Below, one piece after another: positions 17,116-25,991 of a stretch of DNA of 64,000 nucleotides. The position numbers and the translations under genes were made by a program. Numbering within the stretch: position 1 is the first letter of the stretch; every line of letters starts with the position of its first letter. The stretch spans positions 79,730-143,729 of the forward strand of contig NZ_FQXV01000012.1 in NCBI RefSeq assembly GCF_900130065.1, read 5' to 3'. Source of the stretch: Sporobacter termitidis DSM 10068 (GTDB lineage: Bacteria > Bacillota > Clostridia > Oscillospirales > Oscillospiraceae). The notes under the pieces were generated by a model. The model did no database searches. It was given only the letters and a program-made list of their open reading frames with translations, and was not told where the DNA came from.

Positions 17116-17143
17116 CATTTATTTCTAAGACGAGGTGTCACGT

Positions 17144-17527
17144 ATGTATTCCGAAAAGGTGATGGATCATTTCTCGAATCCCCGCAATGTGGGCGAGCTC
17201 CCGGACGCCAACGGCATCGGCCAGGTCGGCAACGCCGTCTGCGGCGATATCATGAAGATATATCTGAAAATCGAAGACAACATCATAACCGACGCAAAGT
17301 TCAAGACCTTCGGCTGCGGCGCTGCCGTCGCGACGTCCTCGATGGCCACCGAGCTCGTCAAGGGCAAAACGGTGGAGGAGGCGCTGGAGCTGTCCAACAA
17401 AGCCGTCGCCGAGGCGCTGGACGGCCTTCCCCCGCAGAAAATGCACTGCTCCGTCCTCGCCGAGGAGGGTATCAAGGCCGCCATCGACGACTACCACGCC
17501 CGGCAGGCGCAAAAAGAAGCGGTATAA
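17144..17527 (+). CDS. nifU: Fe-S cluster scaffold NifU/IscU
   Basis: 127 residues, an IscU-type scaffold without the C-terminal domains of nitrogen-fixation NifU. It starts MYSEKVMDHFSNPRNVGEL. The three cluster cysteines lie in AVCGDIMKIYL, FGCGAAVATSSM and KMHCSVLAEEGI. The aspartate in CGD favours cluster release. ATG 17144 follows CGAGGTG; an in-frame GTG at 17135 is part of that site. It works with the upstream NifS, and a terminator follows. Confidence 0.95.
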   Translation: MYSEKVMDHFSNPRNVGELPDANGIGQVGNAVCGDIMKIYLKIEDNIITDAKFKTFGCGAAVATSSMATELVKGKTVEEALELSNKAVAEALDGLPPQKMHCSVLAEEGIKAAIDDYHARQAQKEAV

Positions 17528-17563
17528 GCAGCCCGGCAGATTTTGCGGTCTGTCTGCATAATG

Positions 17564-17599
17564 AAAGCTGTCATTCCGGAAACGGGATGACAGCTTTTT
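17564..17599 (+). terminator. Terminator of nifSU
   Basis: Stem AAAGCTGTCATTCC / GGGATGACAGCTTT followed by TT, 36 nt after nifU. Confidence 0.9.
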
Positions 17600-17657
17600 C
17601 GTTTCGTGCGGCGGCGTGGTGGGCATGGAACCCCGCCTTATAATTTATGTAGTGGCA

Positions 17658-17897
17658 ATTCACGAATATGGCTATTAGGTTAGCTCAGCAAAGCTGCTGC
17701 GCACTGGTAGCCTTCCCCCGGGGGAAGGTGGTACGGCGAAGCCGTGACGGATGAGGGCGGCTTGCGGCGCGTAAATACGGCTTTTAGTTCAACCGCCTGC
17801 GGCAGACCCTCATCAGTCGGCTCCGCCGACAGCTTCCCCCAGGGGAAGCCTTTAGATTGACGGGCTCTGAGTTAACTTTATGGCCATATTCACGAAT
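17658..17897. mobile_element. 240-bp MITE with 30-bp terminal inverted repeats
   Basis: Left end ATTCACGAATATGGCTATTA..TAGCTCA (17658-17687) pairs with right end TGAGTTAACTTTATGG..CACGAAT (17868-17897) with a few mismatches. The interior holds CTTCCCCCGGGGGAAG (about 17711-17728) and the inverted CTTCCCCCAGGGGAAG (17833-17848), plus GATGAGGG / CCCTCATC. No coding sequence was seen. A one-ended relative lies at 22821-22912 and an interior-like fragment at 29232-29338. Confidence 0.75.
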
Positions 17898-17966
17898 CAC
17901 CCGCCCCCGGGGAACGGGCCGCCGAAGGCGGCGGCCCCTACATGTCGTGTATCCCCGTCCTTCCCC

Positions 17967-18031
17967 GGCTCCCTCAGACGAGGGAGCTGTCGCCCGCAGG
18001 CGACTGAAGGAGGGAGCTTTGTCGGCGCGGC
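17967..18031 (+). repeat. Dispersed repeat shared with 3138-3201
   Basis: GGCTCCCTCAGACGAGGGAG..CGCCCGCAGGCGACTGAAGG, ending GTCGGCGCGG. It lies in the gap before the flavoprotein stop codon. Confidence 0.75.
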
Positions 18032-18061
18032 ATGTTGTCCGCTTCGCTGCAAGCTCGTTCG

Positions 18062-19594
18062 TTATACACGCCCGCCCAGCGACTCTCCCAGCAAATACCC
18101 AAACGTGAGGGCGGTGCCGTGGCTGTTGCCGGCGATGAGGATGGGATAGTCCACGCCGTAGCGGCCGCCGGCGGCGTTGCCGATGGCGTAAAGGCCGGGG
18201 ACGGGCGCGCCCGCCTCGTTCAAGACGCGCATGTCCGTGTCGACCCGGAGCCCGCCGGCGACGGCCAGGAGCGCGGGGCCGAATTTCAAGGCGTAATAGG
18301 GCGGCTTATCCAGCGGGACCATCAGCTCCCGGCGCTTGCCGAAATCCAGGTCCTGCCCTGCCCGCGCCATTGTATTATACCGCTCAAACACCGCGGCGAA
18401 CGTGTCCGCCGGGACGCCCATTTTACCGGCCAGCGCCTCCGGCGTGCCGGCTGAAACGACGACGCCGCGCTCGAGGCCCCGCTGGAGCTGCGCCTTCTCC
18501 GCCTCCACGTCAAAGTCCTTTTCGCCGAGAACATAGTCCTGTCCCCAGAACATGCCCCCGCCGTATTGCAGCGTGGGCGGCACCTTGGCGGGCCAGTCGC
18601 TGTCGATAATGGACCAGGCGTACGTCATGCGCTCTCTTAAGATCGCCACCGACTTGCCCTGGACGTAGTTGTCCTCGTTCATAAAGCGCGTGCCGTCGGG
18701 CTTGACGAAGAGGAAGCAGTAGTTGGCGTAATGATACGCCTGGGGGTGCAGGATGGTGGGAAACGGCGCGTCCTCAAAGGCGCCGCCCGCCCAGAGGCCC
18801 ATGCGGTGGCCGTCGCCCATGTTGCCGCCCTTGGGGGCGTATATTTTCGCGGCGACGCGGTTGGCAATGGGCGCGAGGTCTTCGCACATCGCGTCGTTGC
18901 CGCCGATGTCGCCGGTGGCCAGGACGACGCCCCGCCGTGCCCGGGCGAGGAGGTGCCCCTCCCCATCCTTGGCTATGGCGCCGATGATAGCACCGTTTTC
19001 CTTGACGAGCTGCTCGGCGGGGCACTTGAAGAAAAAGCGCGCGCCCAGCTTCAGCGCCTCGCTGTACATGGCGCAGACGGCGTCGGCGCCGCCGGCGCGG
19101 GCGCCCTTTTTCGCCATGGGGCCGTCAAAAAAGCGGTGGGAGCCGGGAATCTCGAGATACGTCTCCCCTTTGTACGCGTTGCCCTGCAGGGCCGGGCGGG
19201 CGCCGTATTCGGGCCGTGTGAGGATGTCCACGAGCCAGTCCATGGCGCGCCCGCCGTTGTTGAGATACAGCCAGAGGATCTTTTCGTCGCAGCGGTTGCC
19301 GCAGCGCTTGATCCACTCCCGGGCGACCGCTTCCAGGTCGTTTTCATACCCCGCGCCGCGCATGAACGCCGAGTTGGCCACGCCGATGTTGCCGCCGCGG
19401 CCGGACCAGCTGGCGCCCTTTTCCAGTACGAGCACGCTGGCGCCCGTCTGGGCCGCCCGCAGCGCACAGGCAACGCCGGCGATGCCCGCGCCGATCACCA
19501 CAACGTCGGCCTCCTCGCGCTGTGTGAGCTTCTCCTGGGGAATCGGCTCGGGCGGCGCCGCCCAGGACCCCCAGCGCGGATCGATGTTTGACAT
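18062..19594 (-). CDS. FAD-dependent oxidoreductase (fumarate reductase flavoprotein family)
   Basis: 510 residues. N-terminal Rossmann FAD motif VVVIGAGIAGVACALRAA then LVLEKG at about 34-66. A central capping domain carries MNEDNYVQGK, and the C-terminal FAD-binding strand reads VPGLYAIGNAAGGRYGVDYPI. The family covers fumarate reductase, 3-ketosteroid dehydrogenase and tricarballylate-dehydrogenase-like enzymes; the substrate cannot be named. There is no signal peptide, haem motif or FMN domain, so it is a soluble single-domain type. ATG 19594 follows GAGGAGGGG. It is divergent from two aldehyde dehydrogenase genes across 217 bp, suggesting a shared catabolic pathway. Confidence 0.85.
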   Translation of the reverse strand: MSNIDPRWGSWAAPPEPIPQEKLTQREEADVVVIGAGIAGVACALRAAQTGASVLVLEKGASWSGRGGNIGVANSAFMRGAGYENDLEAVAREWIKRCGNRCDEKILWLYLNNGGRAMDWLVDILTRPEYGARPALQGNAYKGETYLEIPGSHRFFDGPMAKKGARAGGADAVCAMYSEALKLGARFFFKCPAEQLVKENGAIIGAIAKDGEGHLLARARRGVVLATGDIGGNDAMCEDLAPIANRVAAKIYAPKGGNMGDGHRMGLWAGGAFEDAPFPTILHPQAYHYANYCFLFVKPDGTRFMNEDNYVQGKSVAILRERMTYAWSIIDSDWPAKVPPTLQYGGGMFWGQDYVLGEKDFDVEAEKAQLQRGLERGVVVSAGTPEALAGKMGVPADTFAAVFERYNTMARAGQDLDFGKRRELMVPLDKPPYYALKFGPALLAVAGGLRVDTDMRVLNEAGAPVPGLYAIGNAAGGRYGVDYPILIAGNSHGTALTFGYLLGESLGGRV

Positions 19595-19811
19595 AATACC
19601 CCTCCTCAAACCGGAATGTCTCACAATATTTTACCATGTTATACCATACCGCAGCGATGTTTTAAATGCGGTTTAACGGGGGGTTCATTCGTAGGAAGTG
19701 ACGAAAATTCACCGCCCGTTTTAATAAGCCGCGACCGTGCCGCCCGATCGATGCCCTGCTATGCTTGAGGCAAGCCAAAGCTTTACAACAATCATGATTG
19801 GAGGAATCGCA

Positions 19812-21248
19812 ATGCAGGAGTATAAAATGCTGATCGGCGGCGCGTGGACGGACGCCGAATCGGGCGGGACCTTTGTCACCGTCAATCCGGCGACGGGGGA
19901 GGCACTGGCCCGCGTGCCGCTGGCGGACGAGCGGGACGTGGACAAGGCGGTGCAGGCCGCCCGGGCCGCGTTTCCGGCCTGGGCGGGACTCAGGCAGTCC
20001 GAGCGCTCGGCGATGCTGAACAGGATCGCCGCGGCCATCCGGGAAAACGCCCGGGAGCTGGCGATGTGCGAGGTGCTGGAGCACGGCACGCCGTATAACG
20101 ACGCCTTCGGCGTCGTTATGGGCGCGGCGGAGAAGTTCGACTACAACGCCTCCGTGGCCCAAGCGCTCCTGGGCATCCATATTCCGATGGAGCGCGGGAT
20201 GACCTCGTACTTCAGGCGCGAGCCCTTCGGCGTCGCGGCGCTCATCATCCCGTGGAACTTCCCGATCATTATGATGGCGGTCAAAGCGTCGATGGCTCTG
20301 GCCGTGGGCAACACCTGCGTCATCAAGCCGCCCAGCATCAATTCGATGACCGATCTGAAATTCGCCGAGGTCATCCAGAAGTCGGGGCTCCCGGCAGGCG
20401 TCATCAACGTGATCACCGGCCCGGGCGACAGCGTGGGCAAAGCGCTGGCCTCCCATCCGGACGTGGACCTCATCGGCTTCACCGGCAGCAGCGAGACGGG
20501 CAAGGCTGTCCTCCGGTACGCCAGCGGCACCGTTAAAAAATGCGTCATGGAGCTGGGCGGCAACAACCCCGTCGTCATCATGCCGGACGCCGACCTTACC
20601 GCCGCCGTCAAGGTCCTGGGCTTCCGCCAGTACAACAACTCGGGGCAGCACTGCTCCGGCCCGGGCCGGTACTACGTCCACGAGAAGGTTTACGACGCTT
20701 TTCTTGAGAAGCTGGCCGCCTTTGCCGGAACCGTCACGGTGGGCGACCCGGCGGATGAGGCCACCTTTATGGGCCCCGTGGTAAGCAAATCCCACCAGGA
20801 GAAGGTGGAGGGCTATATCAAAGGCGCTTTGGAGGGCGGCGCGGCGCTCTACTATCAGGCGGAGAAAACAGACTGCCACAAAAAAGGCTTTTTCGTCATG
20901 CCCGCCATCGTCTCCGGCGTCACCCACGACATGCCGATTGCCAAGGAAGAGGTCTTCGGCCCTGTGGCCGTCGTTATCAAATACACGGACAAGGACGACA
21001 TTCTCGCCCTGGCCAACGACTCTCCTTACGGGCTCTGCGCGCACCTGTGGTCCAGCGATATCAGGCGGCTCCTGAAGCTCTCCGAGGACCTGCGGGTCGG
21101 GAGCGTCTTCATCAACTGCCAGACGCTCACAAACGAGCAGTCCTGGGGCACGTCCGTCAAGGAAAGCGGCCTCGGGAAGGAGGGCGGCATGGCGGGCCTT
21201 GCCGAATTCACGGAGCTCAAGATGGTCACCGTCGACTATACCGTTTGA
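19812..21248 (+). CDS. NAD(P)-dependent aldehyde dehydrogenase 1
   Basis: 478 residues, usual size. Oxidises an aldehyde to the acid with NAD(P). The cofactor-binding region reads IIPWNFPIIMMAVKASMALAVGN (about 145-167) and IGFTGSSETGK; the general base E247 is in MELGGNNP and the nucleophile C281 in NNSGQHCSGPG. ATG 19812 follows TTGGAGG; upstream in-frame codons have no ribosome site. The next gene, a paralogue, starts 11 nt downstream. Substrate is unknown. Confidence 0.9.
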   Translation: MQEYKMLIGGAWTDAESGGTFVTVNPATGEALARVPLADERDVDKAVQAARAAFPAWAGLRQSERSAMLNRIAAAIRENARELAMCEVLEHGTPYNDAFGVVMGAAEKFDYNASVAQALLGIHIPMERGMTSYFRREPFGVAALIIPWNFPIIMMAVKASMALAVGNTCVIKPPSINSMTDLKFAEVIQKSGLPAGVINVITGPGDSVGKALASHPDVDLIGFTGSSETGKAVLRYASGTVKKCVMELGGNNPVVIMPDADLTAAVKVLGFRQYNNSGQHCSGPGRYYVHEKVYDAFLEKLAAFAGTVTVGDPADEATFMGPVVSKSHQEKVEGYIKGALEGGAALYYQAEKTDCHKKGFFVMPAIVSGVTHDMPIAKEEVFGPVAVVIKYTDKDDILALANDSPYGLCAHLWSSDIRRLLKLSEDLRVGSVFINCQTLTNEQSWGTSVKESGLGKEGGMAGLAEFTELKMVTVDYTV

Positions 21249-21259
21249 AAGGGGCAGCC

Positions 21260-22756
21260 ATGGATTTTCTGAATCAGGAATTTTACAATCTCATCGACGG
21301 CGCACTCGTCAAGGCGCAAAAGGGCGGGACCATGAACATTATAAATCCCGCAAACAACAAGGCCGTCGCCGTCGTGCCGAAATGCACCGCCGAGGACGTG
21401 GCACTCGCCGTGGCGGCGGCAAAGCGGGCCAAAAACAGCTGGAAGAATACCTACGTGGGCGACAGGGCCGCGCTGCTTTACAAGCTGGGCGCCCTGGTCG
21501 CCGCCCACGCCGGGGAGCTCATCCCCATGGAGACGGCCCAGTACGGCGGGCCGGTGAGCAAGACAAGCAACTTCGATATTCCGGCCGCCATCGGCGAGTT
21601 TGAGCTGATGGCCGGCATGGGCCGGAGCGTCACCGGCACCACCATCACCGCCGACCCGACGGCCCGGATCCTGACGCTGCGGGAGCCCTACGGCGTCGTG
21701 GGGCTCATCACGCCGTGGAACTTCCCGCTGGTCACCGCCGTCAGCAAGCTGGCCCCGGCGCTCATCACGGGCAACACGTGCGTGTTAAAGCCGCCCTCCT
21801 GCGCGCCGCTCACCGTTTTGAAGCTTGCGGAATACGCCGTGGAGGCCGGTTTCCCGGCGGGCGTTATCAATATCGTCACCGGGCCGGGGCCGGAGGTGGG
21901 CGAGGCGATCGTCACCCACCGGGACGTCAACAAAATCAGCTTCACCGGAGATTCCCGCACCGGCAAGCGCATCATGGAGCTGGCGAGCGGGCAGGTCAAG
22001 TCGGTGGCCAGCGAGCTGGGCGGCAAAAACGCCATGATCGTCCTGGACGACGCCGAAATCGACGCCGCCGTGGAGACGGCCGCGTACAGCGCTTTCTTCA
22101 ATTCCGGCCAGAACTGCGGCTCTCCCAGCCGCTTCTACGTCCAGGAGGGCATCTACGACGAATTTGTCGGCCGCTTCGTCCGGGCCGCAGGCAAGATCGT
22201 CGTCGGCGACCCCACGGACCCGAAAACGATGATGGGCCCCCTGGCGTACAACGCCTGCCGCGACACGGCGGAGCGCTACATCGCGTCGGCGAAAAAGGCC
22301 GGCGGCAGGCTGCTGCTGGGCGGGGAGCGCCCTGAGACGCCGGACATGAGGGACGGGGCGTATGTCTGTCCCACGATCTTCCAGGTCTATGACAACAGGC
22401 AGGAGATGATGCAAGAGGAGATTTTCGCCCCCGTCGTGGGCGTGATGAAGGTCAAAACGGCGGACGAGGCCGTGGATCTCGCCAACGACTGCCGCTACGG
22501 CCTATGCGCCTCCATCTGGACGCGGGATTACAGGAAGGCCCTCAAGCTGATCGACCGTCTCGAGGTGGGCACCGCCTGGATCAACCAGCATCTCAAAATC
22601 GTCCCCGAAACGCCCTGGGGCGGCTGCAAGGAGTCCGGCTGGACGAAGGAGAACTCCATGCTCGTCTTCGAGGAGTACACCTTCCACAAGCACGTCTGGC
22701 TGGAGCTCAGCGAGCAGCCCCACACGTTCTGGGAGACGATGCTCGATCTGAATTGA
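21260..22756 (+). CDS. NAD(P)-dependent aldehyde dehydrogenase 2
   Basis: 498 residues, paralogue of the upstream gene but clearly diverged. Seen are GLITPWNFPLVTAVSKLAPALITGN, ISFTGDSRTGK, E252 in SELGGKNAMIV and nucleophile C286 in FNSGQNCGSPS. The C-terminal oligomerisation stretch reads TPWGGCKESGWTKE. AAAGGGG lies before ATG 21260. Tandem non-identical aldehyde dehydrogenases could handle different aldehydes or form a heteromer; neither can be shown here. Confidence 0.9.
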   Translation: MDFLNQEFYNLIDGALVKAQKGGTMNIINPANNKAVAVVPKCTAEDVALAVAAAKRAKNSWKNTYVGDRAALLYKLGALVAAHAGELIPMETAQYGGPVSKTSNFDIPAAIGEFELMAGMGRSVTGTTITADPTARILTLREPYGVVGLITPWNFPLVTAVSKLAPALITGNTCVLKPPSCAPLTVLKLAEYAVEAGFPAGVINIVTGPGPEVGEAIVTHRDVNKISFTGDSRTGKRIMELASGQVKSVASELGGKNAMIVLDDAEIDAAVETAAYSAFFNSGQNCGSPSRFYVQEGIYDEFVGRFVRAAGKIVVGDPTDPKTMMGPLAYNACRDTAERYIASAKKAGGRLLLGGERPETPDMRDGAYVCPTIFQVYDNRQEMMQEEIFAPVVGVMKVKTADEAVDLANDCRYGLCASIWTRDYRKALKLIDRLEVGTAWINQHLKIVPETPWGGCKESGWTKENSMLVFEEYTFHKHVWLELSEQPHTFWETMLDLN

Positions 22757-22820
22757 CCCACCTTAAAATAGTATAGGGCCGCGCCCATTTTCTGTTTAAC
22801 CGTCGCACCCTGTAGGGGCG

Positions 22821-22912
22821 ATTCACGAATATGGCTATAAGGTTAGCTCAGGAATCCGTCAATCTAAAGGCTTCCCCCGGGGGAAGGCTAACAGTGCGCA
22901 GCCGACTGAGGA
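22821..22912 (+). mobile_element. Truncated relative of the 240-bp MITE
   Basis: ATTCACGAATATGGCTATAA..TAGCTCA then CCGTCAATCTAAAGGCTTCC, aligning to the reverse complement of the right end of the element at 17658-17897. The other end is missing. Confidence 0.7.
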
Positions 22913-22978
22913 TTGCTCCCGTGCCGCGCCGCTGCGCACCCCGCTCGGGGCGGCTGCAAATCCGCCCCGATATTTTTA

Positions 22979-23007
22979 TTGACTGTTCCAGATCATGGCA
23001 GTATTAT
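22979..23007 (+). promoter_or_regulatory. Sigma-A promoter of padR2
   Basis: -35 TTGACT, 17-bp spacer, -10 TATTAT. The -10 is the first part of the 40-bp palindrome. Confidence 0.75.
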
Positions 23008-23041
23008 TATGTCACGCGATATATCGCGTGACATAATAATA
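23002..23041. promoter_or_regulatory. Perfect 40-bp palindromic operator
   Basis: Half site TATTATTATGTCACGCGATA followed by its exact reverse complement. It contains ATGT and ACAT in the spaced layout used by PadR proteins. It covers the -10 and ends at the ribosome site of the padR gene at 23055, so strong autorepression is expected. Confidence 0.85.
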
Positions 23042-23054
23042 TGGAGGCATATCT

Positions 23055-23363
23055 ATGGCGGAGCAGCAGCCGATGACGGAAGCCATGTATTATATCCTCC
23101 TCGCCCTTTTGAAGCCGGGGCACGGATACGGCATGATACTGCGCATCAGGGAGCTGTCCGGCGGGCGCCTTGAGATGGGGCCGGGCACGCTCTACGGCGT
23201 TCTGACCCGGATGAAAAAAGAGGGGCTTATCAAGCTCGCCTCTGAAAAGGACCGGCGAAAGACATACGCGATCACCGACAACGGCGGGAAAGCGTTATTG
23301 GACGAATACGCGCGGCTGAAGCTGCTGGTCCGGGACGGCGCGATATTGGAGGAGCTGGAATGA
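23055..23363 (+). CDS. PadR family regulator, short form
   Basis: 102 residues, a winged helix with one extra helix (PadR subfamily 2 size). Motifs are EAMYYILLALLKPGHGYGMI and the PadR signature MGPGTLYGVLTRMKKEGLI, then SEKDRRKTYAITDNGGKALL. GGAGG precedes the ATG. Its stop overlaps the next start (ATGA), so it is translationally coupled to a DUF2812 membrane protein, a common PadR pairing in Clostridia. Confidence 0.93.
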   Translation: MAEQQPMTEAMYYILLALLKPGHGYGMILRIRELSGGRLEMGPGTLYGVLTRMKKEGLIKLASEKDRRKTYAITDNGGKALLDEYARLKLLVRDGAILEELE

Positions 23364-24517
23364 ACAGAAAATACGTCATCCATCCCGCCGAGTATGCCAT
23401 CGGAGAAAATGAAAAGCTGTACGCCGACATGGCCGCGAGGGGCTGGCTGCTCGAAAACCGGGGCGCGTATTTAAGCCGGTTCCGGAAGGCCGCGCCGGAG
23501 AAGCTGCGCTACCGCCTGGAGCCCTGTTCTCCCGACACGCCGAACGGTGAAACCGAGCTGCCGGAGGACCAGCGGGCGCTTTACGAGGAATGCGGCTGGC
23601 GTTATGTGACGGGCAGGGTCTGGATACACGTCTTCTCGGCGCCGGAGCGCAGCGACATCCCGGAGCTTCATACCGACCCCAGGCAGCAGGCCGCCACGCT
23701 GAAAGGGCTGCGCCGCCAGTATTACTTTAGCTGGATTCCGGCGATTTTATTTTTGCTGCTCTACTTCAGCCTGCGCATGGTAATCATCAGAAGCAGCGTA
23801 GAAAGCGCTTTCGCGGGATTGGCGACTGCGTTTAAACTGACGTGGTTTACGCATACCGCATCTATTTCGCTCTTTGCCTTCGCGGCGTTCTGGTCTTTGT
23901 ATGCGGCGCTGCGCGGCGCGGTATGCATCGCCCGGCTCCGCCGGCGGCTGAAGCGCGGCGCGCCGATTGACCACGCGCCAACGAAAAGGCATCTCCCCCA
24001 CCGCATCCTCAGCGGCATCCTGCTGGCCTGCTGCGCCGCCGGCGTTGTGCTGTCCGTTGTGCAATGGGCGCAAAACGAGAAATATGACATGCCATATGAG
24101 ACAGGCGGCCCGTATCTGCTGCTGAAGGACCTGGGATGGAACGGCGAGCGCACACAGGTTTTCTACTCGGACACGTCCAGCTATGTAAAGACAAGGCGTT
24201 CGCTCCTTGCCGGCCAGTGGTATACATACGAGTGTGTCTCGACGAACGATAGAAACGGCGGATATGTCTGGATGTACCAGGACATTTACGAGCTGCCCAG
24301 TGAAAGGCTGGCGGCGGCCATTGTCCCCATGCTGATGAATGAAGCCGTGTTCGCACGGAGCAATTACGGTTTTAAGCGCGTTGACGTGCCGGGCCTCGAT
24401 ATTGCGTACATTGGATATATGGAATATATCGCCGTAAAGGGTAACACCGCGTACTTCATAAAATATTCCGACCAGGGGACACAGGCCGACGTGCTTGCCA
24501 GGCTGGCGGAGGCTTGA
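23360..24517 (+). CDS. DUF2812 membrane protein
   Basis: 385 residues. The N-terminal 110 residues match the DUF2812 pattern (KLYADMAARGWLLENRGAYLSRFRKAAPEKLRYRLE, then YEECGWRYV). Three hydrophobic segments follow at about 122-142 (WIPAILFLLLYFSLRMVII), 160-185 and 213-235. A C-terminal extracellular or cytosolic domain of about 150 residues has no recognised motif. DUF2812 proteins are regularly paired with PadR repressors; their function is unknown. Start is set by the ATGA overlap with padR. Confidence 0.85.
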   Translation: MNRKYVIHPAEYAIGENEKLYADMAARGWLLENRGAYLSRFRKAAPEKLRYRLEPCSPDTPNGETELPEDQRALYEECGWRYVTGRVWIHVFSAPERSDIPELHTDPRQQAATLKGLRRQYYFSWIPAILFLLLYFSLRMVIIRSSVESAFAGLATAFKLTWFTHTASISLFAFAAFWSLYAALRGAVCIARLRRRLKRGAPIDHAPTKRHLPHRILSGILLACCAAGVVLSVVQWAQNEKYDMPYETGGPYLLLKDLGWNGERTQVFYSDTSSYVKTRRSLLAGQWYTYECVSTNDRNGGYVWMYQDIYELPSERLAAAIVPMLMNEAVFARSNYGFKRVDVPGLDIAYIGYMEYIAVKGNTAYFIKYSDQGTQADVLARLAEA

Positions 24518-24662
24518 AAGGCGGAGGCGATCACAGTTCGCCCCTACGGCCGGGGCGCGATGCAAGTCTGGGGGCGACAGCCCCAGCGGGGTCCGGGGCG
24601 GCAGCCCCGTAAAAAGGGGTCATAGGGCACAGCCCTATACCTTATAAGGGCGGGCGGGTGGG

Positions 24663-25952
24663 CTAATGATCTGATTCCGGGAGCTCGTCCCATTTGAGGT
24701 ACCGTTCAATTTTTTTATCGTATTCCAGGAGCCTGAAGGTGAGTTCAATCTGCTGGACGGCGTCGTAATTGTCGAGACTCAGGTCCATGATTTCCTCGAT
24801 GCGCTTGAGGTGATAGACCATCGTGTTGCGGTGGAGGTGCAGAGCGCCGGCGGCGTTGGTAATGTTCTTAAAAGACCGGAGATAGGCGTAGAGGCTGGCG
24901 GTGAAATGGGTCTGGTACTCCCTGTCGTGGGCCATGAGCGCCTCCAGGGCCGGGTGGCCGTATTTTTTTACGCCCCCCGCGCCGGCGCAGGCCTCCGAGA
25001 TGTGGTAGATGGCGTATTCCCCGTAGGGGTAGATATACCGGTCGCCGTCCATGTGGGTGCCGACGCGCATGGCGTCCAGCGCCTGCTCGTAATAAAAGCG
25101 GAGCTCGGAGGGCTGGGTGCACCGGCGGGATATGCCGCAGCGGATATTGTATTTTTTCAGAAAGACGCCGAGGTTTAAAAGCTCGGTTTTAAAAATGTCC
25201 CTGGCCCGGGAAAAGCTGGCCGTGATGACGATGTAATTGTTGTAGACGATCGCCCTGCCGCCGCTGATCATCTGCTCCAGCGTGTCGCGCATGTAGGACA
25301 CGGAAAACTGGCGCACGTCGTACTCCCGCACGTCGAAGACGAAAATGTAAATGTTTTTCTTGAGGCCGAGATTTAGAAGCCTGACCCGCTCCTCGATGGC
25401 CCGGGGGTCGGTCAGCCGCCCCTCCAGGAGGTTCCAGATAAAATCCTCGTAGAGCATTCCCCGGGAATACTGCCGGAACCGGCTCTTTTGAAGCTCGGCG
25501 GAGACGGCGTCGCACAGGAGATTCAAAAGCGGCACGTCCTCCTCGGAAAAGGGCTTTAAATACTCGAGGACGGAGACCGTCGCGGCCGTCTTCTCCCCCA
25601 CCGTCAGCCTTTTGAAGATGCGGGGGTACGCCATGCCGGCGGTCTGATACCGGAAAGCCGCGTCGCTCCGATCGATCCGGTCGGCCAGGTTTTCCCGGAC
25701 GCCGGCGGCGACGGCGTCCGGCGTGAGCAGGCCGTTTTCGCGGAGGGCGTTCCAGTCCTTATCGTCCGGCACGTCCACCTCCGACGCCATGGCGAGGGCC
25801 TTCCAGCTCTTATCCGTGACGATGAGAGGGTTTTGGAGCATTTTGAAGCCGATTTCAACAATGCTCTGCAGCCCGCGGTCGCCCGCCAGGGCGCCCAGCA
25901 GCTGGGACGCAAACTGCCCGTATGAACCGCTTTTCTCGGTGCCGTTATCCAT
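24663..25952 (-). CDS. PucR/CdaR-type transcriptional regulator
   Basis: 429 residues. The C-terminal PucR helix-turn-helix reads NAAGALHLHRNTMVYHLKRIEEIMDLSLDNYDAVQQIELTFRLLEY, here cut by my reading into its parts NAAGALHLHRNTM and YHLKRIEEIMDL. The N-terminal region, with FQLLG-like helices and LIVTDKSWKALAMASE, looks like a GAF/PAS-type sensor fold (about 20-170), followed by a GGDEF-like middle domain. ATG 25952 follows GGGGGAG. It is 39 nt behind the ycaQ-like gene, in the same direction. Ligand and targets are unknown. Confidence 0.82.
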   Translation of the reverse strand: MDNGTEKSGSYGQFASQLLGALAGDRGLQSIVEIGFKMLQNPLIVTDKSWKALAMASEVDVPDDKDWNALRENGLLTPDAVAAGVRENLADRIDRSDAAFRYQTAGMAYPRIFKRLTVGEKTAATVSVLEYLKPFSEEDVPLLNLLCDAVSAELQKSRFRQYSRGMLYEDFIWNLLEGRLTDPRAIEERVRLLNLGLKKNIYIFVFDVREYDVRQFSVSYMRDTLEQMISGGRAIVYNNYIVITASFSRARDIFKTELLNLGVFLKKYNIRCGISRRCTQPSELRFYYEQALDAMRVGTHMDGDRYIYPYGEYAIYHISEACAGAGGVKKYGHPALEALMAHDREYQTHFTASLYAYLRSFKNITNAAGALHLHRNTMVYHLKRIEEIMDLSLDNYDAVQQIELTFRLLEYDKKIERYLKWDELPESDH

Positions 25953-25991
25953 CGTGTCACTCCCCCGGTTTGAAGTCCGATTCAAGGCGCC

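Noticed and set aside
19662..21044. 460-codon minus-strand frame over the first aldehyde dehydrogenase
   Set aside because: Shadow frame; the plus strand contains the catalytic Cys and Glu motifs.
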